Assembly: GCA_965230525.1 (NCBI GenBank)
Contig: OZ246008.1
Location: 434,001 to 498,000 of the forward strand
Reading direction: 5' to 3'
DNA: 64,000 bases
Source: GCA-002733465 sp965230525
GTDB taxonomy: Bacteria > Pseudomonadota > Gammaproteobacteria > Enterobacterales > Kangiellaceae
This document shows, piece by piece, positions 35,257 to 44,843 of this stretch; position 1 is the first letter of the stretch; every line of letters begins with the position of its first letter. Under the pieces are notes generated by a model. That model was not told where the DNA came from and searched no databases. It saw only the letters and a list, made by a program, of their open reading frames with translations. A program made the position numbers and the translations under genes.

Positions 35257-35309
35257 ATTAATGGCTCTTTACTAAGTTCAAATTTTACACATTTTTGGCT
35301 CACACAGAA

Positions 35310-37226
35310 TTAACCAAACGCTTCTAATTGTTCTGTTAACTCGAACCACTCCTCTTCTAATTGTTCTAACTCACTAGCAACCGCTGTTGAGCGTTGCATT
35401 GATTCTGTGAGTCGTTGCTTGTTTTCTTCTTGATAGATTTCACTATCCGCAAGAATTTCCTCTAGCTCTCGTTTTTCTGTCTGTAGGGTTTGCATTAGCT
35501 GGTCAACTTTTTTAAGTCGGTTAGTTAATGGCGCTTTCTGCTTTCTTAACTCGGCTTCTAATCGCTTTTGTTCCTTACGAGACACCGCAGGCGAGTTAGC
35601 TTGACTATCGGGTTGACTGGTAGAGTTCATTTCAACGGTTGGCTTATCTGCACTCCAGCGATTATCATTAAGCCACTTTTGATAATCACCCAGATCACCT
35701 TTAAATGGATTTACTTTGCCATCGTTAACCAACCAAAATTCATCGACAACGCTTTCAAGTAAACTCTTATCATGAGCAACCAAAATCACGGCACCGTCAT
35801 AATTTTGCAATGCTAACGCAAGTGCTTCACGCATCTCGATATCGAAATGGTTAGTTGGCTCATCTAAAAGCATTAAGTTAGGCTCCTGCCAAGTGATCAT
35901 AGCTAAAACCAAACGCGCTTTCTCACCACCCGAAAAGCCAACCACTTTTTCTAGCGCTTTATCACCATTAAATGCAAAGCCACCTAAAAAATTTCTCGCT
36001 TGCTGCTCCGATATTCCCTCACCTAAAGATTGAATGTGCCAAATTGGTGACTGTTCAAGATTTAACTGTTCAACTTGATGTTGGGCAAAATAGCCCGCCT
36101 TAAAGTGTTTGTTATGAGTTAAGTCACCACTCAGTTTTTCCAGCTCACCACAAATTACTTTAATTAAAGTCGACTTACCTTCACCGTTGCGACCCAGCAG
36201 ACCAATCCGTTGCCCAGCAAGAATTCGCATTGTGACATCACTCAAAACAACTTTATCACCATAGCCCGCGGCAACATTGTCAAGACCAACCAGCTCAGTA
36301 ATATTTTTATTGATAGGCTTAAATTCAAAGCCAAATTTCTGCCGTATTTGGACGGCACTGACTTTATCCATTTTGTCGAGCGCTTTCACACGGCTTTGCG
36401 CTTGAGTCGCTTTACTTGCTTTCGCTTTAAACCGATTGATAAAGCTCTCTAAGTGAGCTATTTCTTTTTGTTGCTTCTCAAATTCGGCTTGTTGCAGCAC
36501 TTGTTTTTGGTGTTTTTGCTTTTCAAATTGCGAATAATTGCCCGAATAACAGGTTAGTCCCTGATTCTCGAAATGTAAGATATGGCTGCAAAAACTATCT
36601 AGAAAATCACGATCGTGAGAAATCGTTAATAGCATCCCTTCATAACTTCGTAAAAACCCTTCTAGCCATAACACCGCTTCTAAGTCGAGGTGATTGGTTG
36701 GCTCATCGAGCAGTAATAATTCGGCCGGTTGAATTAACGCCTGTGCCAAATTCAAGCGCATTCGCCAGCCGCCAGAAAGCTCGCTAACCGATGCCTGCAT
36801 TTGTTCCTCGTTAAAACTGAGGCCAGTCAGCATTTTGGCCACTTGCGCTGGTAACGACCAACCATTGATAGCGTCAAGTTTGGCATGTTGATTGGCTATT
36901 TCAATGCCATCTTCGGCAAGCTCTGCCTTAGCTAAGGCTTTTTGGATTAAAGCATACTCGGTATGACCGGATAATACATAGTCAACGGCGCTCAGCGGAC
37001 TGGCTGGCGTTTCTTGACGAGCACTGCTAATCCGCCATTTAGAAGGAAACTCTAGCACTCCTTGCTCCGGACTCAATTCGCTTCTTAGCATAGAAAATAA
37101 ACTCGATTTACCACAACCATTCTTGCCCACTACCCCTAACTTCTGGTCGGGATAGAGGGTTTGGTTGACATCATTGAGCAGCGCTAAGCTGCCCTGAAAT
37201 AGAGATAATTGCTTAAAACGAATCAT
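35310..37226 (-). CDS. yheS: ABC-F family ATPase YheS
   Basis: A 638-residue soluble ABC-F protein with two ATPase domains. Walker A motifs are VVGKNGCGKSSLF and LLGRNGEGKSTLIK; signature motifs are SELSGGWRMRLNLAQ and FSGGEKARLVLAM; the linker (about 230-300) holds the charged P-site tRNA interaction helices. ABC-F proteins act on the ribosome to relieve stalls. It heads the yheS-yheV-hpt-nucleosidase set, with 54 bp before yheV. Confidence 0.93.
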   Translation of the reverse strand: MIRFKQLSLFQGSLALLNDVNQTLYPDQKLGVVGKNGCGKSSLFSMLRSELSPEQGVLEFPSKWRISSARQETPASPLSAVDYVLSGHTEYALIQKALAKAELAEDGIEIANQHAKLDAINGWSLPAQVAKMLTGLSFNEEQMQASVSELSGGWRMRLNLAQALIQPAELLLLDEPTNHLDLEAVLWLEGFLRSYEGMLLTISHDRDFLDSFCSHILHFENQGLTCYSGNYSQFEKQKHQKQVLQQAEFEKQQKEIAHLESFINRFKAKASKATQAQSRVKALDKMDKVSAVQIRQKFGFEFKPINKNITELVGLDNVAAGYGDKVVLSDVTMRILAGQRIGLLGRNGEGKSTLIKVICGELEKLSGDLTHNKHFKAGYFAQHQVEQLNLEQSPIWHIQSLGEGISEQQARNFLGGFAFNGDKALEKVVGFSGGEKARLVLAMITWQEPNLMLLDEPTNHFDIEMREALALALQNYDGAVILVAHDKSLLESVVDEFWLVNDGKVNPFKGDLGDYQKWLNDNRWSADKPTVEMNSTSQPDSQANSPAVSRKEQKRLEAELRKQKAPLTNRLKKVDQLMQTLQTEKRELEEILADSEIYQEENKQRLTESMQRSTAVASELEQLEEEWFELTEQLEAFG

Positions 37227-37362
37227 TTAATACAGAGTAAAGGCGGTAATAAGCCGCGGATTTTAGCATAAAAGAATTTTCATTGGAGTAAACGACCGGT
37301 AATGAGCTATATTTAAGGGGTTGCGAGAAAAGACATGAATAAAAAATAAACAAGAGAGGTCT

Positions 37363-40032
37363 ATGAGTAGTTCCGCCGACAAAGAAATCGATTATCGAAA
37401 ACTGAGCTTAATGCAACAAGCGATCTTTGATGGGGCTAACTACAGTATTATCGCCACTGATACGGATGGCTTAATCCGCTTTTTTAATCGCGGTGCAGCA
37501 AAAATGCTGGGTTATACCGCCGATGAAATTATCAACAAGCACACCCCTTCAATATTTCATAAGCCTTCCGAGGTGGTCAAACACGCCAAGGTCCTAAGCA
37601 AGGAATTAGGCCGACTAATAGAACCCGGCTTTGATGTGTTTGTGGAAAAAGCCAAAATGGGCACTTACGAGGAGCTTGAATGGACCTATATTCATAAATC
37701 GGGCCGTGAAATTCCGATAATGCTTTCAGTGACCGCTCTTTATAATGAACAGGGTGTGATTGATGGCTTTTTAGGGATTGCCTTCGATATTTCCGAAACC
37801 GTTTTGACTAAAAAAGCGTTGGAAGAACAAAAAGAACGCTATAGGCAATTGTTTGAGAGCGCTGGTGACGCCAGCTTCTTGATGAAGAATGACCGGTTTG
37901 TCGATTGCAACTTATCGACCTTGTCGCTATTTAAATGTACTCGTGAACAAATTATTAACACCACTCCATACCAATTTTCACCACCATTGCAAGCCAACGG
38001 ACAGCCGTCAAAGACTGAAGCAATGAAATATATTCAAGCTGCTATCTCAGGTGAAACCCAACATTTTGAATGGACCCATGCCACCCTCGATGGAACGCCG
38101 TTTGAAGCTGAGGTTACCTTAAGTGCCATTGAAATTAATAACGAAATACAAATTCTAGCGACAGTGCGTGATATCACGCCACGAAAAAAAGCGGAGCAAG
38201 ACTTGTTGTTATTTCAGAAAAAGCTGGTGAGCCAGAATGAAAGTTTACGTTTAATTAATCAATTGTCCGGACAGTTAAACGGAGTCGACTCATTACAATC
38301 GATTGCAGATATCACTTTAGAAACACTACTAAGTGTTACCGAAACGGCTCATGTGGCTATTTACTTAGTGAATCATGAAGTGCATTCTTTGGAACTGTTT
38401 GCAACCAATGGCTTTGCCCCACAAATAAAAATGTACCAGCACAACGCACTGGATAAAGGAATGAGTGGGGAAGCACTAAAAACCGGAGAAATTCAATTTA
38501 GTCCAGATTTTAAAAAAGACGAACGAATCGTTCCTCATGTGAAACAAGCCTTACTGGGTAGCAATATCTGCTCCGGGGTTGCGATACCATTAATTTATCA
38601 GGGCAAAAAATTTGGTTGTATAAACTTAGGTTATAGTTCGGTTGAAGGTTACCGAAATATTGAAAAGGAAACTTTAGATATTGTCAGCAATACTGTTTCA
38701 CAAGCCTTAGCTAACGCACAACAAATGAAAGACTTAGATTATATGGCCCATCACGACTCGTTAACAGGCCTTTCCAATCGTTTGCTTTTTCATAATACAT
38801 TCAAGCAAAAAATTGCTAACCCCCATTTTCAATCGGCCGCTTTATTATTGCTTGACTTAGACCGGTTCAAAGAAATTAATGATACTTTGGGTCATCATAC
38901 AGGGGATGTATTGCTGCAACAGATTGGCCCACGGCTCAATAAAGTATTTGCAGGTCACAAAATTCTAATATCGCGGCTGGGCGGGGATGAATTCACCATT
39001 TTAATCGATGATGTCCATGATGATAAAGTTATTCATCTTTATGCAACCACCTTGCTTTCAAGTTTACGCGAACCATTTGATATTGAATCAATGATGTTGG
39101 AGATAGACGCCAGTATTGGGATTGCCAAATATCCTGAGGACGGCAAAGATAGCCATGCATTGCTCCGCTCTGCCGATGTGGCCATGTATGAAGCCAAAAG
39201 AAATGGTGGTGGCATTAAAGTTTATGATATCAATGATGATAAACATACCCCAGAGCGACTCGCACTCATCGCTGAGCTAAATGGCGCAATTAGAGACAAC
39301 CAACTAGAGCTACACTTTCAACCTAAAATTGATTTATCCGTTGGCAAGGCCAGCGGCTTTGAAGCATTGGTTCGATGGCAACATAAAAAAATGGGACTTC
39401 TTTATCCCGACAAATTTATTCCGCTGGCGGAAATGAGCGATTCGATTCACAACATCACCGAAGCGGTGGTCGACCTCGCTCTGAAACATCAAGCAGGTTG
39501 GCAAGCCAAAGGCTATCAATTACCTGTTGCGGTAAACTTATCGGCAAGAAATCTGATAGACGAACGCTGCGTCAACTTTATTCAACGAGCATTACAAAAG
39601 TATCAAACTCAAGCCGGCATGTTAGAATTAGAGATTACCGAAACAGCCTTAATGCAAGATCCAGAAACCGCGGTAGAGATACTTAATAAATTGGCTGCTC
39701 TTGAAATAAAACTTTCAATCGATGATTTTGGAACTGGCTATTCGTCATTAGCCTATTTACGCCGACTACCAATTAATTTACTAAAAATTGACCGAGAATT
39801 TGTCTCCGATATGCTGTCCAGTACGCAAGACTCTATCATTATCAATTCCACCATCGCGCTAGCGCATAATCTGCGCTTACAGGTGGTTGCCGAAGGAGTA
39901 GAGAATGCTCAAACCATTAAGCGATTGAGAAATATGGGTTGCGATTTTGCACAAGGCTACTCGATATGTAAGCCCAAGCCTTGGCATGATATTGAAGCTT
40001 GGTTAGAGGAAGTACCGGAATTTTTCATCTAG
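37363..40032 (+). CDS. PAS-PAS-GAF-GGDEF-EAL cyclic-di-GMP protein
   Basis: An 889-residue cytoplasmic sensor. PAS 1 is at about 18-150 (GANYSIIATDTDGLIRFFN), PAS 2 at about 160-280, GAF at about 305-455, GGDEF at 540-544 and EAL at 667-669. The cyclase I-site RxxD is absent (GHKI at the position), unlike the other c-di-GMP protein in this window, so product feedback should be weak. EAL catalytic motifs (EITETAL, DDFGTGYSSL, VVAEGVE) are intact. GAGAGG lies just before the ATG. The gene overlaps the next one by 34 bp. Confidence 0.92.
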   Translation: MSSSADKEIDYRKLSLMQQAIFDGANYSIIATDTDGLIRFFNRGAAKMLGYTADEIINKHTPSIFHKPSEVVKHAKVLSKELGRLIEPGFDVFVEKAKMGTYEELEWTYIHKSGREIPIMLSVTALYNEQGVIDGFLGIAFDISETVLTKKALEEQKERYRQLFESAGDASFLMKNDRFVDCNLSTLSLFKCTREQIINTTPYQFSPPLQANGQPSKTEAMKYIQAAISGETQHFEWTHATLDGTPFEAEVTLSAIEINNEIQILATVRDITPRKKAEQDLLLFQKKLVSQNESLRLINQLSGQLNGVDSLQSIADITLETLLSVTETAHVAIYLVNHEVHSLELFATNGFAPQIKMYQHNALDKGMSGEALKTGEIQFSPDFKKDERIVPHVKQALLGSNICSGVAIPLIYQGKKFGCINLGYSSVEGYRNIEKETLDIVSNTVSQALANAQQMKDLDYMAHHDSLTGLSNRLLFHNTFKQKIANPHFQSAALLLLDLDRFKEINDTLGHHTGDVLLQQIGPRLNKVFAGHKILISRLGGDEFTILIDDVHDDKVIHLYATTLLSSLREPFDIESMMLEIDASIGIAKYPEDGKDSHALLRSADVAMYEAKRNGGGIKVYDINDDKHTPERLALIAELNGAIRDNQLELHFQPKIDLSVGKASGFEALVRWQHKKMGLLYPDKFIPLAEMSDSIHNITEAVVDLALKHQAGWQAKGYQLPVAVNLSARNLIDERCVNFIQRALQKYQTQAGMLELEITETALMQDPETAVEILNKLAALEIKLSIDDFGTGYSSLAYLRRLPINLLKIDREFVSDMLSSTQDSIIINSTIALAHNLRLQVVAEGVENAQTIKRLRNMGCDFAQGYSICKPKPWHDIEAWLEEVPEFFI

Positions 40033-40400
40033 CATTACATTTCTTAGTACCACTGACGATTGCGCTAATTTTCTTTCGAAAGCGATGGAAGTTTGCAACA
40101 TTAGTGATGCTTGCAACTATGATCGTTGATGTAGATCATCTTTTGGCTAATCCTATCTATCAAGCCGATCGCTGCAGTATTGGTTTTCATCCACTTCATA
40201 GTATAATTTTAATGCCTGTGTATTTACTGGCTTGCTTTATTCCTAAGCTACGCCTTGTTGGTATTGGTTTAGTCATTCATATGATACTCGACTCTATCGA
40301 CTGCCGGGTCAATACTGGATTTTGGTATAGCCAAATCACCGCGCAAACCCTAGCCGAAAATAGCAGTGATTTTGCTCAGATACTATTACTATGGAACTAG
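39999..40400 (+). CDS. DUF6122-family small membrane protein
   Basis: A 133-residue protein with three or four transmembrane helices. It carries FHLALHFLVPLTIALIF and, further on, MIVDVDHLLANPIYQADRCSIGFHPLH and LVIHMILDSIDC, a His/Asp/Cys-rich signature of DUF6122 that suggests a metal-dependent membrane hydrolase-like fold. The start is uncertain: a TTG inside the EAL gene is used here, as no ATG precedes the family motif. Function unknown. Translational coupling to the preceding gene is likely given the 34-bp overlap. Confidence 0.72.
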   Translation: MVRGSTGIFHLALHFLVPLTIALIFFRKRWKFATLVMLATMIVDVDHLLANPIYQADRCSIGFHPLHSIILMPVYLLACFIPKLRLVGIGLVIHMILDSIDCRVNTGFWYSQITAQTLAENSSDFAQILLLWN

Positions 40401-40428
40401 AAACTGAATTTCAAAAAGTGTACTCCCC

Positions 40429-40959
40429 ATGAAACAAAGATTATTTTTACTACTGTTTGGGCTAATGTTTTTGTCTAGTTGTAGTGAACATTCAACTGAT
40501 AAATATTTTTATCAATCCAAAGACTATCCGTTATTTTCGGTCGTTGAACTAGAATGGGATGGAGTTCCGCTGGCCAAAGAAATTGTCAAGCATGTGCAAA
40601 TTGCAACTGACCGTGAACAGAAAGTATTTATTCAAATGACCGGCGAATGGTGTAGCCCCTGCAAGCTTTTACGCAAAAAAACGGAACAGCCTCTACTAAT
40701 GGAAGCCTATAAAAATACCTATATTATTCGACTGGACTACGACGAATGGAAAGTCGACCTCGCTCAACTCGGTCTAAAAAAAGCCCCGGTTCCGAGTTTT
40801 TGGGAACTAGGCGAGAACAATAAAGTCACCCAATACTACATTAACGGCAACGGCTGGCCAGAAATAACCGCCGAGTCCATGGCTCCTATTTTAAAAAGCT
40901 ACTTTAGTGGCGAAGCCAGAGCTTGGGTGGAAAGCGCCGATAAGTTTTTAGCAGAGTAG
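40429..40959 (+). CDS. Thioredoxin-fold lipoprotein
   Basis: A 176-residue lipoprotein with lipobox LSSC and a thioredoxin-like domain carrying GEWCSPCKLLRKKT, the CxxC active site. This looks like an envelope thiol-disulfide or chaperone-type protein. The conserved cis-proline region reads KKAPVPSFWEL. It lies downstream of DUF6122 and its stop overlaps the convergent SDR gene by 12 bp. Partner unknown. Confidence 0.82.
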   Translation: MKQRLFLLLFGLMFLSSCSEHSTDKYFYQSKDYPLFSVVELEWDGVPLAKEIVKHVQIATDREQKVFIQMTGEWCSPCKLLRKKTEQPLLMEAYKNTYIIRLDYDEWKVDLAQLGLKKAPVPSFWELGENNKVTQYYINGNGWPEITAESMAPILKSYFSGEARAWVESADKFLAE

Positions 40960-41718
40960 CCCGCCGTCGACCGGCAAGTTGACACCGGTTATGTAGGACG
41001 CTTCATCACTGGCCAAAAATAAAAATGCTGGAGCGATTTCTTCTGGCTGTGCCATTCTTGCCATGGGTATTAGCGGCAAAATTGATTTTAGCAACTTTTC
41101 ATTTTTGGTCAGCGCAGATGCAAATTTTGTGTCGGTTAAACCCGGTAATACAGCGTTAACTCTAATTCCGTATCGAGCGGTTTCTTTAGCCATAGAGGCA
41201 GTCATGGAAATTACAGCGGCCTTAGTAATGGAATAAATTCCTTGCATATGTCCAGGGATCACACCGTTGATTGAGGCAGTATTAATGATACTTCCACCGC
41301 CACTTTGTTTCATTAACTTAGCCACCACCTGACTAATCGACAAATAGCCTTTAATATTCACATCAATGGTTTTTTCAACCATCGAGTCTGGTGTTTCAAT
41401 CAACTCGCCAAAAAATGGATTGGTTGCAGCATTGTTCACCAAGATATCAATCTGACTAAATTGCGATTGTACTTTTTCTAAAAAACCTGCCACCGATTCT
41501 GCATTGCCGATATGGCACGCAATGGCATAGACTTTACCGGAATGACCTTCACTATTAATCACTTTGGCTAACTCATCAAGGGATTCCTGACGACGACTAG
41601 AAATGATTACCTGCGCCCCTTGTTGCGCGAATAAGCGCGCAGTTGCTTCACCGATACCACGACTTGCTCCGGTTATTATGGCGGTTTTGTTGGTAAGCGA
41701 AAATGCTGGCTGGCTCAT
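40948..41718 (-). CDS. SDR-family oxidoreductase
   Basis: A 256-residue short-chain dehydrogenase with NAD(P) motif TGASRGIGEATA, NNAATNPF, catalytic Ser in NTASINGVI and YSITK (Tyr-x-x-x-Lys). It resembles the glucose/3-oxoacyl reductase SDR group and is the last gene of the operon led by the histidine phosphatase. A role in the hydroxyacyl pathway is likely from context. AAGGA lies nine bases before the ATG. Confidence 0.85.
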   Translation of the reverse strand: MSQPAFSLTNKTAIITGASRGIGEATARLFAQQGAQVIISSRRQESLDELAKVINSEGHSGKVYAIACHIGNAESVAGFLEKVQSQFSQIDILVNNAATNPFFGELIETPDSMVEKTIDVNIKGYLSISQVVAKLMKQSGGGSIINTASINGVIPGHMQGIYSITKAAVISMTASMAKETARYGIRVNAVLPGLTDTKFASALTKNEKLLKSILPLIPMARMAQPEEIAPAFLFLASDEASYITGVNLPVDGGLLC

Positions 41719-41745
41719 GTTAGCGTTCCTTTTGCGAGTAATTAG

Positions 41746-42834
41746 TTAATTAGTGGAAGTTTCTTCGAGACATCGAGAAATAAGAATATTGACAAGTTGA
41801 CCAAAAGATTTAAATTTTGGATTATCCGTTTGGCCGTGATAAAAACGATAATAAATTTGTTGCGCGATGACCGCTAAGCGAAATAGCCCAAAGACATAAT
41901 AGGGTTTTAGCGTAGCGTTTGAAATACTTCTTAACTGACAATACTCATCAAACACTTGCTGGCGAGTCATCATGCCAGGCAAATGTGTCGGCATCATTCT
42001 AATCGCATGCAGGCTAGGATCATCTTTTTCTTCAATCCAATAAGCAAGTGAACAGCCTAAGTCCAAGAGAGGATCGCCGAGGGTAGTCATTTCCCAATCT
42101 AACACCCCAATAATATTTTCTGGTTGTTCTTTCTGTAAAATTAAATTGTCGAACTTAAAATCATTGTGCACCAATGATTGTAGTCCGGAATCGACCGGCA
42201 GGTGTTCTGCTAGCCAATGAAACACCGAGTCGATACTAGCTACATCATCGGTTTTGGCTCGAGCAAATCGCTCATTCCAACCGTGCATTTGTCTTTCCAC
42301 ATATCCTTCTGGCTTACCAAGGCTTGACAGGTTAGGTTGTGTAATATCAATTTGATGAAGCTCCACAAAACTCTTTACAAAGTTTTTGCAGAGCCGGTGT
42401 TGTTGCTCATTATTAAGTGTGACGGGAAGATCTTTGCCAATACCTAGCCCCTCAATTTCTTGCATAATAAAAAACTCATAACCAATAACTGACTCATCAG
42501 TACACAGAGCAACCGGTCTTGGGGATAACGGGTAAACGGGAGCTAACTGAGTGAGCACGTTGTGTTCGCGAACCATATCATGTGCCGATTTTGCCTTGGT
42601 ACCACTGGGTGGTCGTCTTAAAATCAGCGCTTGCTCTCCATTAAAAATTCGATAGGTTATGTTGGATGCGCCTGCTGAAAACTGTTCAACATGAAGTTGA
42701 TTTGCACTTGCAAATTGCGGCAAGTTTTTGCTTAAGTAGGTAAATAACTTGGATAAAGGCAGTTCATCCGATTTTCTAGCATTTTGGCTCAACATCGGCT
42801 GTTGTTCAGCATTTGATTTATCTTGGTCACTCAT
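41746..42834 (-). CDS. APH-family phosphotransferase (ACAD10/11 N-domain type)
   Basis: A 362-residue aminoglycoside-phosphotransferase-like kinase. The nucleotide-binding Gly/Lys region is SNITYRIFNGEQALILRRPP, the catalytic loop is LVHNDFKFDNLIL and the metal motif is LDWEMTTLGDP. This is not drug resistance: the whole arrangement matches the kinase half of human ACAD11 and bacterial LvaA, which phosphorylates 4-hydroxyacyl-CoA. Its ATG overlaps the TetR stop codon by 4 bp. Confidence 0.88.
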   Translation of the reverse strand: MSDQDKSNAEQQPMLSQNARKSDELPLSKLFTYLSKNLPQFASANQLHVEQFSAGASNITYRIFNGEQALILRRPPSGTKAKSAHDMVREHNVLTQLAPVYPLSPRPVALCTDESVIGYEFFIMQEIEGLGIGKDLPVTLNNEQQHRLCKNFVKSFVELHQIDITQPNLSSLGKPEGYVERQMHGWNERFARAKTDDVASIDSVFHWLAEHLPVDSGLQSLVHNDFKFDNLILQKEQPENIIGVLDWEMTTLGDPLLDLGCSLAYWIEEKDDPSLHAIRMMPTHLPGMMTRQQVFDEYCQLRSISNATLKPYYVFGLFRLAVIAQQIYYRFYHGQTDNPKFKSFGQLVNILISRCLEETSTN

Positions 42835-43547
42835 GGTTTTACCTCAATCATTTGATTGATCGCTTTTTCAATAAATTCAATATAGGCTTCGCAAGTTATT
42901 TTTTCTTGGCGATACTTGCCACGCTTAACATACCAATTTTGCAATAAACTTTTGATCATCAAGCTGGTCAGAATAGCATCGCAAACTTCAAACTCGCCGC
43001 TCTTTTGCCCGGCCTTTAATAATTCTTGAAACCAAATTTCTGAGCGTTGTTCGTTTTGCTTGGCTAACTGTTTGATCGATTCGCTCAGATGCTTGGTTTC
43101 CATAAACGCAAAGAAAAACCACGCTTGCAATCGTTCAGTAATAAAGATGTGTCCACGAATAAGCTTTGCTAATTGCAACTTGGCGGACTCTGACTTAGAT
43201 AAATGGTCGAGCACACAAAGATCAAAGATATGTGGCAAGAATTGATGGATCATTTCGGCTAGCTGCCCTTTGCTGCCAATATACGCATACAGGCTTCCCA
43301 TGCTCATTTTTGTTTCTTGACTTAAATCTCTGAGACTCATCAGTGCATAGCCTTTCTGATTAACCAGCTTGAATGTGGCCAACACAATGGTCTTTAATTT
43401 TTCGATCGCAATCGACTTCTTTTGAACTTTTATTTTGTCTTTATGCAGCTCATAAAACGCTGTCCATATTTCTGCTTCACTAATCGGCACAGAAGATTGA
43501 AACAACTTAAAGTCATTTTCACCCTGCCATGTTTTGGTATCAGACAT
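42831..43547 (-). CDS. TetR/AcrR-family transcriptional regulator
   Basis: A 238-residue regulator. The HTH is ALMSLRDLSQETKMSMGSLYAYIGSK (about 75-100), preceded by an unusually long N-terminal extension of about 45 residues. The C-terminal ligand domain is helical. It lies inside the operon between the acyl-CoA dehydrogenase and kinase genes, so it probably regulates its own operon via the palindrome at 45742-45759. The inducer may be an acyl-CoA. The ATG at 43547 follows the dehydrogenase stop by 11 bp; an in-frame TTG lies two codons up. Confidence 0.82.
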   Translation of the reverse strand: MSDTKTWQGENDFKLFQSSVPISEAEIWTAFYELHKDKIKVQKKSIAIEKLKTIVLATFKLVNQKGYALMSLRDLSQETKMSMGSLYAYIGSKGQLAEMIHQFLPHIFDLCVLDHLSKSESAKLQLAKLIRGHIFITERLQAWFFFAFMETKHLSESIKQLAKQNEQRSEIWFQELLKAGQKSGEFEVCDAILTSLMIKSLLQNWYVKRGKYRQEKITCEAYIEFIEKAINQMIEVKP

Positions 43548-43558
43548 TGCCAAGCTAA

Positions 43559-44755
43559 TTAAGCCGGTTTGACTTTTTTAAGTAGATTTCGAGCAACCAC
43601 CATCTTATGGACTTCATCAGGGCCATCATAAATGCGAGCAGCGCGCTCATGACGATAGAAGTAAGCCAATATTTTATCGTCAGTCATGCCGAGTCCACCT
43701 AAGCTTTGGATGGCTCTATCGATAACCCGCTGCATCACATTAGCGGTATGATATTTGATCATCGAAACATCATTTTTAGCCGACTCGAAACCAACATTTT
43801 CTATTCGCCAAGCCGTTTGTAAAACGAGCGATCTTGCGGCTTCCATTTCTGCCGCGGATTCCGCTATCCAATGTTGTATGGCTTGCATATCAGCCAAGGT
43901 ATGCTTAGAGCTGATTTTTCGTTGTTGTACATAATCGATCATTTCATTAATCGCACGACGGCAGATCCCCAACCAACGCATACAGTGATGAATTCGACCT
44001 GGACCAAGCCTTTCTTGGGCCAAACTAAAACCACTGCCAACGCTACCGATTAAATTGTTTTTTGGCACGCGACAATTATTAAACTCAATTTCGGCGTGAG
44101 AATAGTAACCTGAACCTGCTTCACCCATGATGGATATATTTCGAACTAATCGATAACCTGGATTGTCTGTTGGTACAATAATCATACTGGCCTTTCGGTG
44201 TTTGACCTGTTTAGCATCAGTCACCACCATGGCAATGCAAAATTGCGCACCGTCGGCTGACGAAGTAAACCATTTTCGACCATTTAATACCCATTCATCA
44301 CCTTCTAACACCGCAGTTGCCTCAAGCAATGTAGGATTAGAACCTGCAGTGTCGGGTTCGGTCATGCCAAAACAGCTTCTGATTTCACCCGCCGCTAGCG
44401 GCTTCATCCATTGTTCTTTTTGTTGCTCGCTGCCAAATTTATGCAGTAGTTCAATATTGCCAGCATCTGGCGCTTGGCAACCAAACACATAATGGCCAAG
44501 CGGAGTTTGGCCCAGCAATTCAGAAATTAAGCCCAATTGAACTAAACTCTTGCCACATCCACCGATCGACTCTGGAATATGTGGTGCCCACAAGCCAAGT
44601 GCTTTGACTTGCTCTCTTAGATCTTTCAACCGATCTTCAACTTCAAAGAAATCGCTAAAGATGATTGACTGTTCAATTGGGATCAATTTTTGATCAACAA
44701 AATCTTGGATTTTCGCAAGCTGCTCTGCTATCCAGTCAGGTGTTTCAAAATTCAT
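43559..44755 (-). CDS. Acyl-CoA dehydrogenase, ACAD10/11 type
   Basis: A 398-residue FAD enzyme. FGCQAPDAGNIELL and the C-terminal IYDGPDEVHKMVVARN are characteristic of the ACAD10/11 and LvaC branch; in medium-chain enzymes the latter reads YEGT with the catalytic Glu, here Asp replaces it. FGMTEPDTAGSNP is the FAD-binding region. The chosen ATG has AGGA eight bases before it; an ATG five codons upstream has none. With the adjacent kinase this points to 4-hydroxyacyl-CoA breakdown. Confidence 0.9.
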   Translation of the reverse strand: MNFETPDWIAEQLAKIQDFVDQKLIPIEQSIIFSDFFEVEDRLKDLREQVKALGLWAPHIPESIGGCGKSLVQLGLISELLGQTPLGHYVFGCQAPDAGNIELLHKFGSEQQKEQWMKPLAAGEIRSCFGMTEPDTAGSNPTLLEATAVLEGDEWVLNGRKWFTSSADGAQFCIAMVVTDAKQVKHRKASMIIVPTDNPGYRLVRNISIMGEAGSGYYSHAEIEFNNCRVPKNNLIGSVGSGFSLAQERLGPGRIHHCMRWLGICRRAINEMIDYVQQRKISSKHTLADMQAIQHWIAESAAEMEAARSLVLQTAWRIENVGFESAKNDVSMIKYHTANVMQRVIDRAIQSLGGLGMTDDKILAYFYRHERAARIYDGPDEVHKMVVARNLLKKVKPA

Positions 44756-44843
44756 TTGAGGGTTCCTCATCTAGCGCAAATGATCACCGTGGATAGAAAA
44801 CCACAACAGCTCGCATTTGCTTATTCTAATTTAAAAGTCTTTG

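Noticed and set aside
41746..42834. Aminoglycoside resistance kinase
   Set aside because: The fold is shared, but neighbours and sequence match the ACAD10/11-linked kinases of lipid catabolism.
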